From NCBI GenBank assembly GCA_021648225.1, contig JAKITE010000067.1, forward strand, positions 1 through 14,276: a DNA stretch of 14,276 bases, written 5' to 3'. Source of the stretch: Paracoccaceae bacterium. Lineage in GTDB: Bacteria; Pseudomonadota; Alphaproteobacteria; Rhodobacterales; Rhodobacteraceae. A model generated the notes under the pieces. The model was not told the origin of the DNA, did no database searches, and saw nothing but the letters and a program-made list of their open reading frames with translations. Position numbers and translations under genes: made by a program. This document shows, in pieces, positions 1 to 7,440 of this stretch (position 1 is its first letter; the number at the start of each line of letters is the position of its first letter).

Positions 1-364
1 CGTCGATTTCTGCAAAAATCACCACGCGGGATTCCTCTGCGCCTTTTGGCTCATACAGGGCTGAAATATCGCTTTGCAAAATCGGCCAGCGCGACAAAAT
101 AGCATTACCCATAAAAACCCCGTTTGGTTTGGCGCCCGGCGCATAGACAAAATGAAAGCCCAGCGCATCGGCCAGCGCGCTGGCAAAATTACGGCTCCCA
201 TCCTCCCACACTTCCTGAAGACAAATAATATCCGCATCAATGTCTTTCAGCGTGGCAATAATCGCGGCAATCCGCGCCTGCCACGGGCCGAACTGCCACC
301 ACAGATTCCATGTCAACACCTTGACCCGCGTTGCCAACGGCCCGGTTTGTGAAATATTCGCCAT
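1..364 (-). CDS. Endonuclease/exonuclease/phosphatase-family protein, partial (N-terminal 121 residues)
   Basis: Reading leftward from an ATG at 364 the frame stays open to the window edge, so only the N-terminal 121 residues are present. The start is well supported: GGAGGT lies about 6 bases upstream. Residues 15-25 (VKVLTWNLWWQ) are the first strand of the DNase I-like (EEP) fold, in which the Asn helps bind metal. Residues about 43-51 (ADIICLQEV) carry the catalytic metal-binding Glu of this fold. GNAILSRWPI at about 93-102 is another conserved block. The family cleaves phosphodiester or phosphomonoester bonds, and members include nucleases, sphingomyelinases and inositol phosphatases. The substrate-deciding C-terminal half with the catalytic His and Asp lies outside the window, so no narrower call is possible. 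No signal peptide is visible. It is transcribed away from the mrp gene to its right. Confidence 0.85.
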   Translation of the reverse strand, partial: MANISQTGPLATRVKVLTWNLWWQFGPWQARIAAIIATLKDIDADIICLQEVWEDGSRNFASALADALGFHFVYAPGAKPNGVFMGNAILSRWPILQSDISALYEPKGAEESRVVIFAEID

Positions 365-599
365 TTTTTACCTCCGGTGATTTTGCGCAATGGACACAGT
401 AAAAATGGCTCAGGTCAACACATATTCGACATAATATAAGCGCCTATACCCGTTAATCCCGCGTCACCACCGCCGGTTTTACAGTTACGCCGCCAAATTT
501 CGAAAAATTGCCCAAGTATTTTAGTCAGGCTCTTGCCCTTCCTGCCAAAATCAGCATGTTAAGCGCAACAACCTAAATAATGCCGTGAAAGGCCAGATC

Positions 600-1673
600 A
601 TGACAATTTCCAGAGACAGCGTTTTGGACATTCTTCGAAAAATCCAGGACCCGTTTAGCAAAAAAGACATTGTTACCGCCAATATTGTGCGGGCATTAAC
701 GGTTGAAAATAATGATGTGCGTTTTGTGCTGGAGGTCGAAGCCCAACAAGGGCTGGCCATGGAATCGGTTCGCAAAACCGCTGTTGAAGCTTTGGAAAAC
801 CTGCCCGGTATCGGCAAGGTTTCAGCCCTGATCACCGCCCATTCCAATCAGGCCCCACCGCCCAATCTGGGCAAAGGCGGCGCCAAACGCCCGCCCGCCA
901 AAGGCCCGCAAAAAATCCCCGGTGTCAAAAAGATCATCGCGATTGCATCGGGCAAAGGTGGTGTTGGAAAATCTACTGTTTCCAGCAACTTGGCCGTTGC
1001 TTTGGCCGCCGAGGGCAAACGGGTAGGCCTGCTGGATGCCGATGTTTATGGCCCCTCGCAACCCCGCATGATGGGGGTTTCAGGCAAACCCGCTTCGCCC
1101 GACGGCAAGATGATTTTGCCCTTGCACAATCACGGGGTTACCATGATGTCGATCGGCTTGATGGTTAAAGAAGACGAGGCCGTGATCTGGCGCGGTCCGA
1201 TGCTGATTGGCGCATTGCAACAATTGCTAAATCAGGTGCAATGGGGCGAACTTGACGTTTTAATTGTCGATTTGCCGCCAGGCACTGGTGATGTGCAGCT
1301 AACCCTGGCCCAAAAAGCTGAAATCGACGGTGCCATCATTGTATCGACACCGCAAGATGTGGCCCTTCTGGATGCACGTAAGGCGTTGGATATGTTCCGT
1401 AAAACCGGCACTAAAGTGCTGGGAATGATTGAAAACATGTCTACGCATATCTGCACTGAATGCGGCCATGAGGAACATATTTTTGGCCATGGCGGCATGC
1501 GCAACGAGGCCAAAAGATTTGATTTTCCGTTTCTAGGCGAAGTGCCTTTGCATATCGATATCCGCCTTGCAGGCGATAGCGGCGTGCCAATTGTGGTTTC
1601 GGACCCAGAAAGCAAACAAGCCATGGCATTTAAGAAAATCGCCAGAGAATTGATTGCCCAAAATGTTTTATAA
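600..1673 (+). CDS. apbC: Mrp/ApbC family iron-sulfur cluster carrier ATPase
   Basis: This 357-residue protein is full length for the family. An N-terminal MIP18/DUF59 domain (about residues 3-75) is followed by a Pro/Lys/Gly-rich linker (about 85-108) and a MinD/Mrp-type P-loop NTPase domain. The deviant Walker A motif SGKGGVGKS is at 117-125. LLDADVYGPSQP (144-155) is the switch I-type block, and VDLPPGTGD (about 223-231) is the Walker B/switch II region. A CTEC pair (285-288) in ENMSTHICTECG gives the conserved CxxC that binds a bridging [4Fe-4S] cluster between the two subunits of the dimer. Family members receive Fe-S clusters and pass them to apo-proteins in the cytosol. I chose the ATG at 600 because AAAGG sits about 7 bases upstream and the product then starts in the usual place; the GTG at 585 would add five residues. 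It is transcribed convergently with the sulfotransferase-like gene, and no clear terminator lies in the 89-base gap. Confidence 0.95.
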   Translation: MTISRDSVLDILRKIQDPFSKKDIVTANIVRALTVENNDVRFVLEVEAQQGLAMESVRKTAVEALENLPGIGKVSALITAHSNQAPPPNLGKGGAKRPPAKGPQKIPGVKKIIAIASGKGGVGKSTVSSNLAVALAAEGKRVGLLDADVYGPSQPRMMGVSGKPASPDGKMILPLHNHGVTMMSIGLMVKEDEAVIWRGPMLIGALQQLLNQVQWGELDVLIVDLPPGTGDVQLTLAQKAEIDGAIIVSTPQDVALLDARKALDMFRKTGTKVLGMIENMSTHICTECGHEEHIFGHGGMRNEAKRFDFPFLGEVPLHIDIRLAGDSGVPIVVSDPESKQAMAFKKIARELIAQNVL

Positions 1674-1762
1674 CAAGAAAACCAACGAAAATTAATTAGT
1701 TTACTAAGGGCCAAAATTATATAAAATCAATGTTTTTACGCCCAAACCTCGTTGGAAGTTGT

Positions 1763-2479
1763 CTAAATTCGATATTGGCGTAATTTTTGATAACTCTGCA
1801 TCGCTTTGGCAAGAATCTCTTTATTCAAACCCGATATATCGGGCCCCGACACCGGTTTTTGGCTGAAACCGGTGCTTTGCCAAACCGATTTATACCAATG
1901 CGGTGCCCAAGCCCCGTCGTTTTCATTTGGGCCTTTTGGCCAGCGCAGCATTTGCGGCTGAAAATCAATGTCAATCGCCCCGCACAACCCCTTTAGCGCA
2001 GCTTTGGGGTCTTTCAGAATATCGTCACTGTCAATAACCACCGGCGTTTCACCAATCGATTCTGCAACTTGATCAAACAAGGTTTCCTGCTGCCAAAATC
2101 CTATATCGTTTAACGTTGAACCTTCTCGTTTAACCAAATAACTGGCCATTACTTTGGCTGGGTGGCGGATCAAAAACACGTTTTTTACCCCCGCCAGCCA
2201 GCCCTTGTCAAATTCGGGAATCATATGTTGAGTCATGTGTTTTTGGTAAAATAGCGATTTGCCTTCGGGAATTGCCGATAGGCATTTTTTGGCAACTTTA
2301 CGGTGATCCTGCTCTCCGGCGGCCAAAATCTCATCCCGCATCGGGTGTTCCAGCCCGGTTGCTGCCAGATAGGCCGCATAAAACGGTTCATCCCAAACCG
2401 CGCAATCATCGCGAGCAGCAAAAGAATACATCATCGCAGTGGAAAGATTACGCGGCCCAGACCACATGGCGATACGCAT
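1763..2479 (-). CDS. Sulfotransferase-like P-loop protein, translationally coupled to the class IV aminotransferase
   Basis: This 238-residue soluble protein looks like a sulfotransferase-fold P-loop protein. SGPRNLSTAM at 7-16 occupies the place of the 5'-phosphosulfate-binding loop that binds PAPS. RHPAKVMASY at 105-114 matches the 3'-phosphate-binding segment (RxPxxxxxSY type). DEPFYA (30-35) and GAWAPHWYKSVWQSTGF (about 189-205) are further blocks I recognise from the same domain in plant proteins annotated as branched-chain aminotransferase-like. The first loop has Arg-Asn where classical cytosolic sulfotransferases have Lys-Ser-Gly, so true PAPS-dependent activity is not assured. The ATG at 2479 shares its A with the TGA stop of the aminotransferase (TGATG), which implies translational coupling. 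A GTG one codon earlier (2482) is possible but less likely. Substrate unknown; it probably acts on the same metabolite as the aminotransferase. Confidence 0.75.
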   Translation of the reverse strand: MRIAMWSGPRNLSTAMMYSFAARDDCAVWDEPFYAAYLAATGLEHPMRDEILAAGEQDHRKVAKKCLSAIPEGKSLFYQKHMTQHMIPEFDKGWLAGVKNVFLIRHPAKVMASYLVKREGSTLNDIGFWQQETLFDQVAESIGETPVVIDSDDILKDPKAALKGLCGAIDIDFQPQMLRWPKGPNENDGAWAPHWYKSVWQSTGFSQKPVSGPDISGLNKEILAKAMQSYQKLRQYRI

Positions 2480-3396
2480 CACGCCACATCCTTTGCGACC
2501 AGATTTATATATAATTCGCGAAGGCGCGCCGTAACCGGCCCCAACGCACCATTACCGATTTGCCGCCCGTCAATTTCCGAAACCGGCGTTTGCGCACCAA
2601 AAGTGCCGGTCAAAAACGCCTCGTCAGCACCGTAAGTATCGACCAGTGAAAAATTGCGCTCAACCACCAAAATACCATCCGCGCGGCACAGGTCAATTAC
2701 CTTTTGGCGGGTGATTCCGTTCATGCAATAATCGCCAGTGCTGGTCCAAACCGCACCCCTTCGCACAATGAAAAAATTGCAGGCGTTTGTGGTGTTCACA
2801 AAGCCATTTATATCCAGCATCAAGGCCTCATCCGCGCCTGCTTTTTCCGCCGCAATACAGGCCAGAATACAATTCAATTTGGAATGCGAATTCAATTTCG
2901 GGTCTTGAGTCATCGGCAATCCGCGCTGATGCGGCACCGTTGCCAGCCGGATGGGGCGCGGCAAGGATGGCGTGGAATGCTCACAAATAATTACCATGGT
3001 CGGACCGCTGCATGATAGGCTAGGGTGTTGAAAAGGCTTAACCTTTACCCCCCGCGTGATCATCAACCGTGCGTGGCAATCTCGCTGCATTCCGTTGGCT
3101 AACCGCGTGGCCTCCAGCGCCTCAATCACCCCGGCGCGGGTCATGCCGATATCCAGATCAATCGCCTTGGCGGCCTCAAACAGCCGATCCATATGTTCCG
3201 CCAGAAACGCCCATTTACCGTTATACAAGCGCAGGCCTTCCCACACGCCATCCCCCAGCATAAAGCCGCTATCATAGACCGAAACCTTGGCATCATCGCG
3301 ATGCACAATATCGCCATCTACATAGATTTTTATGTCGAGATTGCGTGCGTCATCCGCTGCTTGGTGCGTGGTTACATTTGCCATTTGGAAATCCAT
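2479..3396 (-). CDS. Class IV (BCAT/D-amino-acid transaminase fold) PLP aminotransferase
   Basis: A 305-residue fold-type IV PLP enzyme. The N-terminal domain shows IYVDGDIVHRDDAKVSVYDSG and GDGVWEGLR (about 49-57), the usual substrate/PLP-domain start of BCAT, D-amino-acid transaminase and aminodeoxychorismate lyase. The Schiff-base lysine is most likely K173 in NSHSKLNCILA. TGTFGAQTPV (about 263-272) is the phosphate-binding turn. At the position where the family normally carries the Glu that contacts the PLP pyridine nitrogen (G-F-V-x-E), this protein reads GFVNTTNACNFF, with Thr at 202. The substrate is therefore uncertain, and IlvE function should not be assumed. The gene lies 56 bases downstream of clpA on the same strand and overlaps the sulfotransferase-like gene by one base. 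No good ribosome-binding site precedes the ATG at 3396. A 9-bp hairpin abuts it, and the ATG at 3384 (residue 5) is an alternative start. Confidence 0.85.
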   Translation of the reverse strand: MDFQMANVTTHQAADDARNLDIKIYVDGDIVHRDDAKVSVYDSGFMLGDGVWEGLRLYNGKWAFLAEHMDRLFEAAKAIDLDIGMTRAGVIEALEATRLANGMQRDCHARLMITRGVKVKPFQHPSLSCSGPTMVIICEHSTPSLPRPIRLATVPHQRGLPMTQDPKLNSHSKLNCILACIAAEKAGADEALMLDINGFVNTTNACNFFIVRRGAVWTSTGDYCMNGITRQKVIDLCRADGILVVERNFSLVDTYGADEAFLTGTFGAQTPVSEIDGRQIGNGALGPVTARLRELYINLVAKDVA

Positions 3397-3420
3397 TTTG
3401 CCGAATTTGATTCCGGCAAA
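3397..3420 (-). promoter_or_regulatory. Hairpin abutting the aminotransferase start codon
   Basis: On the minus strand TTTGCCG pairs with CGGCAAA. The stem extends inward by a G·T and an A-T pair, giving about nine pairs and a six-base loop. It ends exactly one base before the ATG at 3396. There is no T-run after it, so it is not an intrinsic terminator for clpA. If the mRNA starts upstream, the stem would cover the ribosome-binding region. It could therefore lower translation of the aminotransferase, or favour the ATG at 3384. Confidence 0.4.
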
Positions 3421-3452
3421 ATGCTATCACGCGTTTAAGGCAGTTACCAAAC

Positions 3453-5771
3453 CTATTCGGCAGTCAAAAGCGGTGGCTTTTTGCTGGTAATTTTTGGCGC
3501 TGAGATCTTTTCGCAAATCAGATTAATTTTGCCGTCCTTGACGCCAACCTTAACCACTCCGCCCTTCATCAAGGTGCCAAACAGCAATTCCTCGGCCAGC
3601 GGTTTTTTGATATGTTCCTGAATAACCCGCGCCAATGGGCGCGCGCCCATGCGATCATCATAGCCCTTATTGGCCAGCCATTCGGCGGCTTTTTCGGACA
3701 GCTCGATGGTTACATTGCGGTCCATCAATTGGGCCTCAAGCTGAAGCACAAATTTTTCAACCACCCGCAAAATCACCGATTTCGGCAAGGCGCCAAAACC
3801 GATCACCGCATCCAGACGGTTGCGGAATTCAGGGGTAAACATGCGTTCTATCGCGGCAATATCCTCGCCCTCGCGACGATCTTGGCCAAAACCGATGGCG
3901 TTTTTGGCCTGTTCAGCCGCGCCTGCATTGCTGGTCATAATCAGCACAACATTGCGAAAATCAATCGCCTTGCCGTTATGGTCGGTCAGCTTGCCGTGAT
4001 CCATCACTTGCAGCAAAATGTTAAACACATCCGGATGGGCTTTTTCAATTTCATCGAGCAGCAAAACACAGTGCGGTTGCTGGTCAACCCCGTCGGTCAG
4101 CAACCCGCCCTGATCAAAACCGACATAGCCCGGAGGCGCGCCGATAAGGCGGCTAACCGCATGTTTTTCCATATATTCCGACATATCGAAACGCAGTAAT
4201 TCAACGCCTAACGTGTCGGCCAATTGTTTTGCCACTTCGGTTTTGCCTACGCCGGTTGGCCCTGCAAACAGGTAATTGCCAATCGGCTTTTCGGGCTCGC
4301 GCAAGCCAGCGCGCGACAGTTTGATCGAGCTTGCCAAAGCCTCGATCGCTTTGTCCTGACCAAACACCACCCGTTTCAGGTTTTTTTCCAGATCGCGCAG
4401 AACTTCTGCATCATCCTTGGATACATTTTTGGGCGGAATGCGCGCGATTTGCGCCACCACGGCCTCGATATCCTTGGCACCAATGGTTTTGCGGCGTTTG
4501 CTTTCCGCCACCAGCATTTGCGCCGCACCGGCCTCGTCAATTACGTCAATTGCCTTGTCGGGCAATTTACGATCATTGATATAACGCGCCGCCAGATCAA
4601 CGGCGGTTTTGATGGCGTCATTGGTATAGCGAATATCGTGGTGTTCCTCAAAATAAGGCTTCAGCCCCATCAGAATTTTGATCGAATCCGGTATGCTGGG
4701 TTCATTAACGTCGATTTTCTGGAACCGCCGCGCAAGCGCACGGTCTTTTTCAAAATGCTGGCGAAATTCTTTATAAGTGGTTGACCCCATGCAGCGCAAT
4801 TTACCGCCCTGCAAGGCAGGTTTCAGCAAATTACTGGCATCCATCGCCCCGCCGGATGTGGCGCCCGCACCGATAATGGTGTGAATTTCATCAATGAAAA
4901 GAATGGCATCGTCATGTTCCTCCATTTCGGTCATCACGGCCTTTAGCCGTTCTTCAAAATCACCGCGATAGCGCGTTCCGGCCAAAAGCGCGCCCATATC
5001 AAGCGAAAATATTGTTGCATTTTCCAACACAGCAGGCACTTCTTCATCAACAATTTTGCGGGCCAGACCCTCGGCAATGGCGGTTTTACCAACGCCCGGG
5101 TCACCCACCAGCAACGGGTTGTTTTTGCGGCGACGACACAAGATTTGAATACAGCGATCCACCTCCAAACGCCGCCCGATCAACGGGTCAACATCGCCTT
5201 TACGGGCCTTGGCATTCAGGTCCACGCAGTATTTTTCAAGCGCGGTTTTTTCTTTTTCCTTGCTGGGTTCGCTGAAAATATCCTCTTCACCCTCGGCCCC
5301 GGTCAGGGGCACAGATTCGCTGAATTTCGGGTCTTTTGCCACGCCATGGCTGATGAAATTTACCGCGTCATAACGGGTCATATCCTGTTGTTGCAGAAAA
5401 AATGCCGCGTGGCTTTCACGTTCGGCAAATATCGCCACCAGCACATTTGCGCCCGTCACCTCGGAGCGGCCAGAGCTTTGCACATGGATGGCAGCACGCT
5501 GGATAACCCGCTGAAAACCGGTTGTCGGCGCGGCTTCTGAGCCCTCGACATCCGACACCAGCGATTCCAGATCATTATCGACAAATTTTACTAATGCACG
5601 CTTCAGCTCGTCCATATCAACGCCGCAAGCCACCATGACCTTTTCGGCGTCCGGTTCATCAACCAGCGCCAGCAACAGGTGTTCCAGCGTGGCCAATTCA
5701 TGGTGACGCTCATTCGCAAGGCTAAGCGCAGTGTGAATTGCGGCCTCAAGAGTATTTGAAAATGACGGCAT
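3453..5771 (-). CDS. clpA: ATP-dependent Clp protease ATP-binding subunit ClpA
   Basis: This 772-residue AAA+ unfoldase feeds substrates into the ClpP peptidase in the cytosol. The N-terminal double Clp repeat (about residues 1-145) has the LEHLLLAL signature and the R-S-E-V-T-G second repeat. AAA domain D1 has Walker A GDPGVGKT at 223-230 and Walker B ILFIDE at 290-295. D2 has GPTGVGKT at 504-511, LLLDEIEKAHPDV from 570, and the pore-loop block GAPPGYVG at about 544-551. IGF at 626-628, after SNAGAAEQ, matches the ClpP-docking IGL/IGF loop, which separates ClpA from ClpB. The short linker between D1 and D2 also excludes ClpB. The start at 5771 (MPSFSNTLE) is the canonical one and is preceded by AAGGGG; the frame stays open 35 codons further upstream, but that stretch does not look like ClpA. 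No clpS adaptor gene is adjacent: the upstream neighbour is a tRNA. Confidence 0.97.
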   Translation of the reverse strand: MPSFSNTLEAAIHTALSLANERHHELATLEHLLLALVDEPDAEKVMVACGVDMDELKRALVKFVDNDLESLVSDVEGSEAAPTTGFQRVIQRAAIHVQSSGRSEVTGANVLVAIFAERESHAAFFLQQQDMTRYDAVNFISHGVAKDPKFSESVPLTGAEGEEDIFSEPSKEKEKTALEKYCVDLNAKARKGDVDPLIGRRLEVDRCIQILCRRRKNNPLLVGDPGVGKTAIAEGLARKIVDEEVPAVLENATIFSLDMGALLAGTRYRGDFEERLKAVMTEMEEHDDAILFIDEIHTIIGAGATSGGAMDASNLLKPALQGGKLRCMGSTTYKEFRQHFEKDRALARRFQKIDVNEPSIPDSIKILMGLKPYFEEHHDIRYTNDAIKTAVDLAARYINDRKLPDKAIDVIDEAGAAQMLVAESKRRKTIGAKDIEAVVAQIARIPPKNVSKDDAEVLRDLEKNLKRVVFGQDKAIEALASSIKLSRAGLREPEKPIGNYLFAGPTGVGKTEVAKQLADTLGVELLRFDMSEYMEKHAVSRLIGAPPGYVGFDQGGLLTDGVDQQPHCVLLLDEIEKAHPDVFNILLQVMDHGKLTDHNGKAIDFRNVVLIMTSNAGAAEQAKNAIGFGQDRREGEDIAAIERMFTPEFRNRLDAVIGFGALPKSVILRVVEKFVLQLEAQLMDRNVTIELSEKAAEWLANKGYDDRMGARPLARVIQEHIKKPLAEELLFGTLMKGGVVKVGVKDGKINLICEKISAPKITSKKPPLLTAE

Positions 5772-5968
5772 AACGGACCCCTTTTTCTTTTGGATTCGAG
5801 ACAAGATAGACCCGTTTCCTTGCTTACCCCTAAACTTTGGCTTTTTTGGCAAATCTTCAAGGGTAAACTGCATCAATTAAGTTAATATTGTGGTTATTAT
5901 GGTTTGCGCGGATATGCCCCATTCTGTGGCAACAAAAAGGCTGACTGCAACATTTCGCGAAAATGCCG

Positions 5969-5997
5969 CTGACAAGCGCGGTTTTTCCCCGTAAGAA
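5969..5997 (+). promoter_or_regulatory. Probable promoter of tRNA-Arg
   Basis: CTGACA (5969-5974) and TAAGAA (5992-5997) are separated by 17 bases and lie just ahead of the tRNA, giving a predicted transcript start near 6004. The -35 box is one base from consensus; the -10 box is weaker. Confidence 0.45.
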
Positions 5998-6008
5998 GCT
6001 TTCAGCGT

Positions 6009-6085
6009 GGCCCCGTAGCTCAGCTGGATAGAGCGTCTGCCTTCTAAGCAGAATGCCGCAGGTTCGAGTCCTGCCGGGGTCACCA
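6009..6085 (+). tRNA. tRNA-Arg (anticodon TCT), CCA encoded
   Basis: A complete cloverleaf can be folded by eye. The acceptor stem GGCCCCG (6009-6015) pairs with CGGGGTC (6075-6081), with one G·T pair. The anticodon stem TCTGC/GCAGA encloses the loop CTTCTAA, giving anticodon TCT, which reads AGA/AGG. The T arm GCAGG-TTCGAGT-CCTGC is at 6058-6074. The discriminator is A6082, followed by a genomically encoded CCA. It lies divergent from clpA. The DNA immediately downstream (to about 7500) is accessory in character. Confidence 0.97.
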
Positions 6086-6116
6086 TTATTTGTCTCACGC
6101 TGCGCAGCAGCTCCGA

Positions 6117-6153
6117 CGGGCGGGCTGACCGCCCGAAGCGCAGTCGCGCTTTT
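6117..6153 (+). terminator. Tandem hairpins after tRNA-Arg, second one with T-tail
   Basis: A perfect 7-bp stem CGGGCGG/CCGCCCG (6117-6123 with 6129-6135, loop GCTGA) is followed directly by a second stem, AAGCGC/GCGCTT (6136-6141 with 6146-6151). The T residues at 6150-6153 run from the second arm into a short tail. The second hairpin has the form of a weak intrinsic terminator for the tRNA transcript. The first has no T-run and may only assist. Confidence 0.45.
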
Positions 6154-6217
6154 GGGTGCGAGAGTTTAAGATCCCGCCCTCCAACTCCGCAAAACTTCTA
6201 CCGTAGCAAAAGAGGCG

Positions 6218-7063
6218 TTACCCACCGTTTTCCAGAGTTTCTTTAACAAAATTTCGCGCCGGATGGTCCAGATCGGTTGAAAACCACTTCATGCCAAAAC
6301 ACCGGTTTTGCCTGTTTCTTTTGCGAGCCGAGATAATATCTTCGACTTGCAGCATATTGGCCTCGATATCGCGAATATTTTTGCCTTTTTCAGAATGTCG
6401 GTGGTTTTTGGTTAAAACAAGGTTGCTTGTGCTTGGAGCAGCGCCATCAAGCAGCTTATTTGCAACTGACGCAAAAATACAGGCTTCAAACGGCCAATGG
6501 CAGGAAGTATCGGACAGCGCTTCTTTTCCAAAAAACTTGCTGACAACCAAAAGCATTTCTCTCCATAATTCAATTTCAAAAAAGCTCCCTTCGTGTCGGC
6601 CAATTCTAATATCCGGCTCATCAATTGAAAAATGGTCACGCACCCCTTGAAAGCGCGTATCCCGAAGCATTGCCCGATAAGGATACCACCTTTCACCGGC
6701 TTGTCTGGAAAGGAAACCGTTATTGTGCTTCAGGATCGTGTCATTAAAGCCAGATTCAACCAACAAATCAGCATCGGAATGATAATAAACATGTGTTACG
6801 TTTGAGTGATTACTATTAATAATTTCTGTTGCTGAAATTACAGCCCCCAAAGCGGTATAATAACTGGTCTGAAAGCGATCTTTACATAAAATTACATCGC
6901 TATTTAATATATGTTTGCTGGTAAACCCTGCGAATGTATCTTTGCTTTCGATTGAGGGGTGAAGAATATGGAACGCTGAATTGCCATGCACCGATGCGTA
7001 ATTTCTAATCTGGGCAGCAACGGCATGCGGATTCCGGTGAACAGGGCAAATTATAGCAATCAA
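6218..7063 (-). CDS. Putative glycosyltransferase, Core-2/I-branching (GT14)-like; orphan in an AT-rich islet
   Basis: A 281-residue cytosolic protein with no signal peptide or membrane segment. It opens with a Rossmann-like strand (IAIICPVHRNPHAVAAQI), as in GT14-type transferases that begin I-x-x-H+xP. It has a DxD-like DAD inside YYHSDADLLVE (about 93-103), the kind of motif that binds a metal-nucleotide sugar. Later blocks GRHEGSFFEIELWREM (about 155-170) and HWPFEACIF (about 189-197) resemble the acceptor-side GS-x-W/F and E-x-x-F regions of that family. The assignment is by motif only and is tentative. The best start is a TTG at 7063 with AAGGA 8 bases upstream; a TTG at 7081 would add six residues without a ribosome-binding site. 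No ATG is available near the N-terminus. The gene is AT-rich (15 G/C in 60 bases at 6781-6840) against its neighbours, so it was probably acquired horizontally. No other surface-polysaccharide genes are nearby. Confidence 0.5.
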   Translation of the reverse strand: MIAIICPVHRNPHAVAAQIRNYASVHGNSAFHILHPSIESKDTFAGFTSKHILNSDVILCKDRFQTSYYTALGAVISATEIINSNHSNVTHVYYHSDADLLVESGFNDTILKHNNGFLSRQAGERWYPYRAMLRDTRFQGVRDHFSIDEPDIRIGRHEGSFFEIELWREMLLVVSKFFGKEALSDTSCHWPFEACIFASVANKLLDGAAPSTSNLVLTKNHRHSEKGKNIRDIEANMLQVEDIISARKRNRQNRCFGMKWFSTDLDHPARNFVKETLENGG

Positions 7064-7341
7064 GTTTTCAGTCCTTAACAAAGTTCTGTTTTGTCCAGCA
7101 GATGTGTTCGATCAATCAAACAGCTCTTATTATCTTTGCTATCTCTTCGGCGGAGGAAATGGAATTGAATTTTCCACTCCATCAAAAGCCAATTATCGAG
7201 GCTTTGAATTTACCATCCGGTTTCAGGTTTTCTATCTTTTAATCCAGCGGGAGTTATGACTGAATCTGGTGTTTGAGTATTTGAAGGTTGGCGGCGTATC
7301 TGTTGATTTGAGTTGCAAGACTTCGATCCAACCAAAGGAGA
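7064..7341. other. Non-coding spacer of the islet, with one interrupted hairpin
   Basis: I see no credible gene here. An interrupted hairpin at 7152-7180 pairs GGAG with CTCC and, across a one-sided GAAA bulge, TGGAA with TTCCA around the loop TTGAATT. It lies about 90 bases upstream of the glycosyltransferase-like start and could be part of its leader, but nothing shows a function. The stretch from 7210 to about 7340 is open in frame with the transposase remnant on the minus strand, but it does not look like transposase sequence. Confidence 0.4.
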
Positions 7342-7440
7342 GGTAATCCCGCCGATGGCCATGTCGGGCCGGTCGTTGTTGTATGTCCAGAGCCAATTCG
7401 GGGCCATTATCGACCCTGATTATCAGCGGCTTCAGGAATT
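7342..7440 (-). pseudogene. IS3-family transposase (OrfB/DDE integrase) remnant with internal deletion
   Basis: Two hallmark pieces of an IS3-family DDE transposase lie fused on the minus strand in different frames. LIIRVDNGPEL is read at about 7394-7426; it contains the second catalytic Asp block, usually (I/V)R-x-DNGPE. WLWTYNNDRPDMAIGGIT, the usual C-terminal block, is read at 7395-7342, one base out of frame. In an intact protein several tens of residues, including the catalytic Glu helix, separate these blocks, so the DNA between them has been deleted. A stop codon also lies upstream in the first frame. No terminal inverted repeats were identified. This is a dead scar that marks the 6090-7500 segment as an insertion hotspot. 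Confidence 0.7.

Noticed and set aside
585..599. GTG start for the Mrp/ApbC gene five codons upstream
   Set aside because: The ATG at 600 has AAAGG at proper spacing and gives the usual N-terminus; the GTG lacks a ribosome-binding site.
1682..1755. CCAACGA...TCGTTGG inverted repeat between the mrp and sulfotransferase-like genes, considered as a terminator
   Set aside because: It is only 7 bp, with a 60-base loop and no T-run, so it is likely chance.
5772..5876. 35-codon in-frame extension upstream of clpA
   Set aside because: The sequence is Lys-rich and unlike ClpA. The canonical MPSFSNTLE start has its own AAGGGG, and the extension would begin in the likely promoter region.
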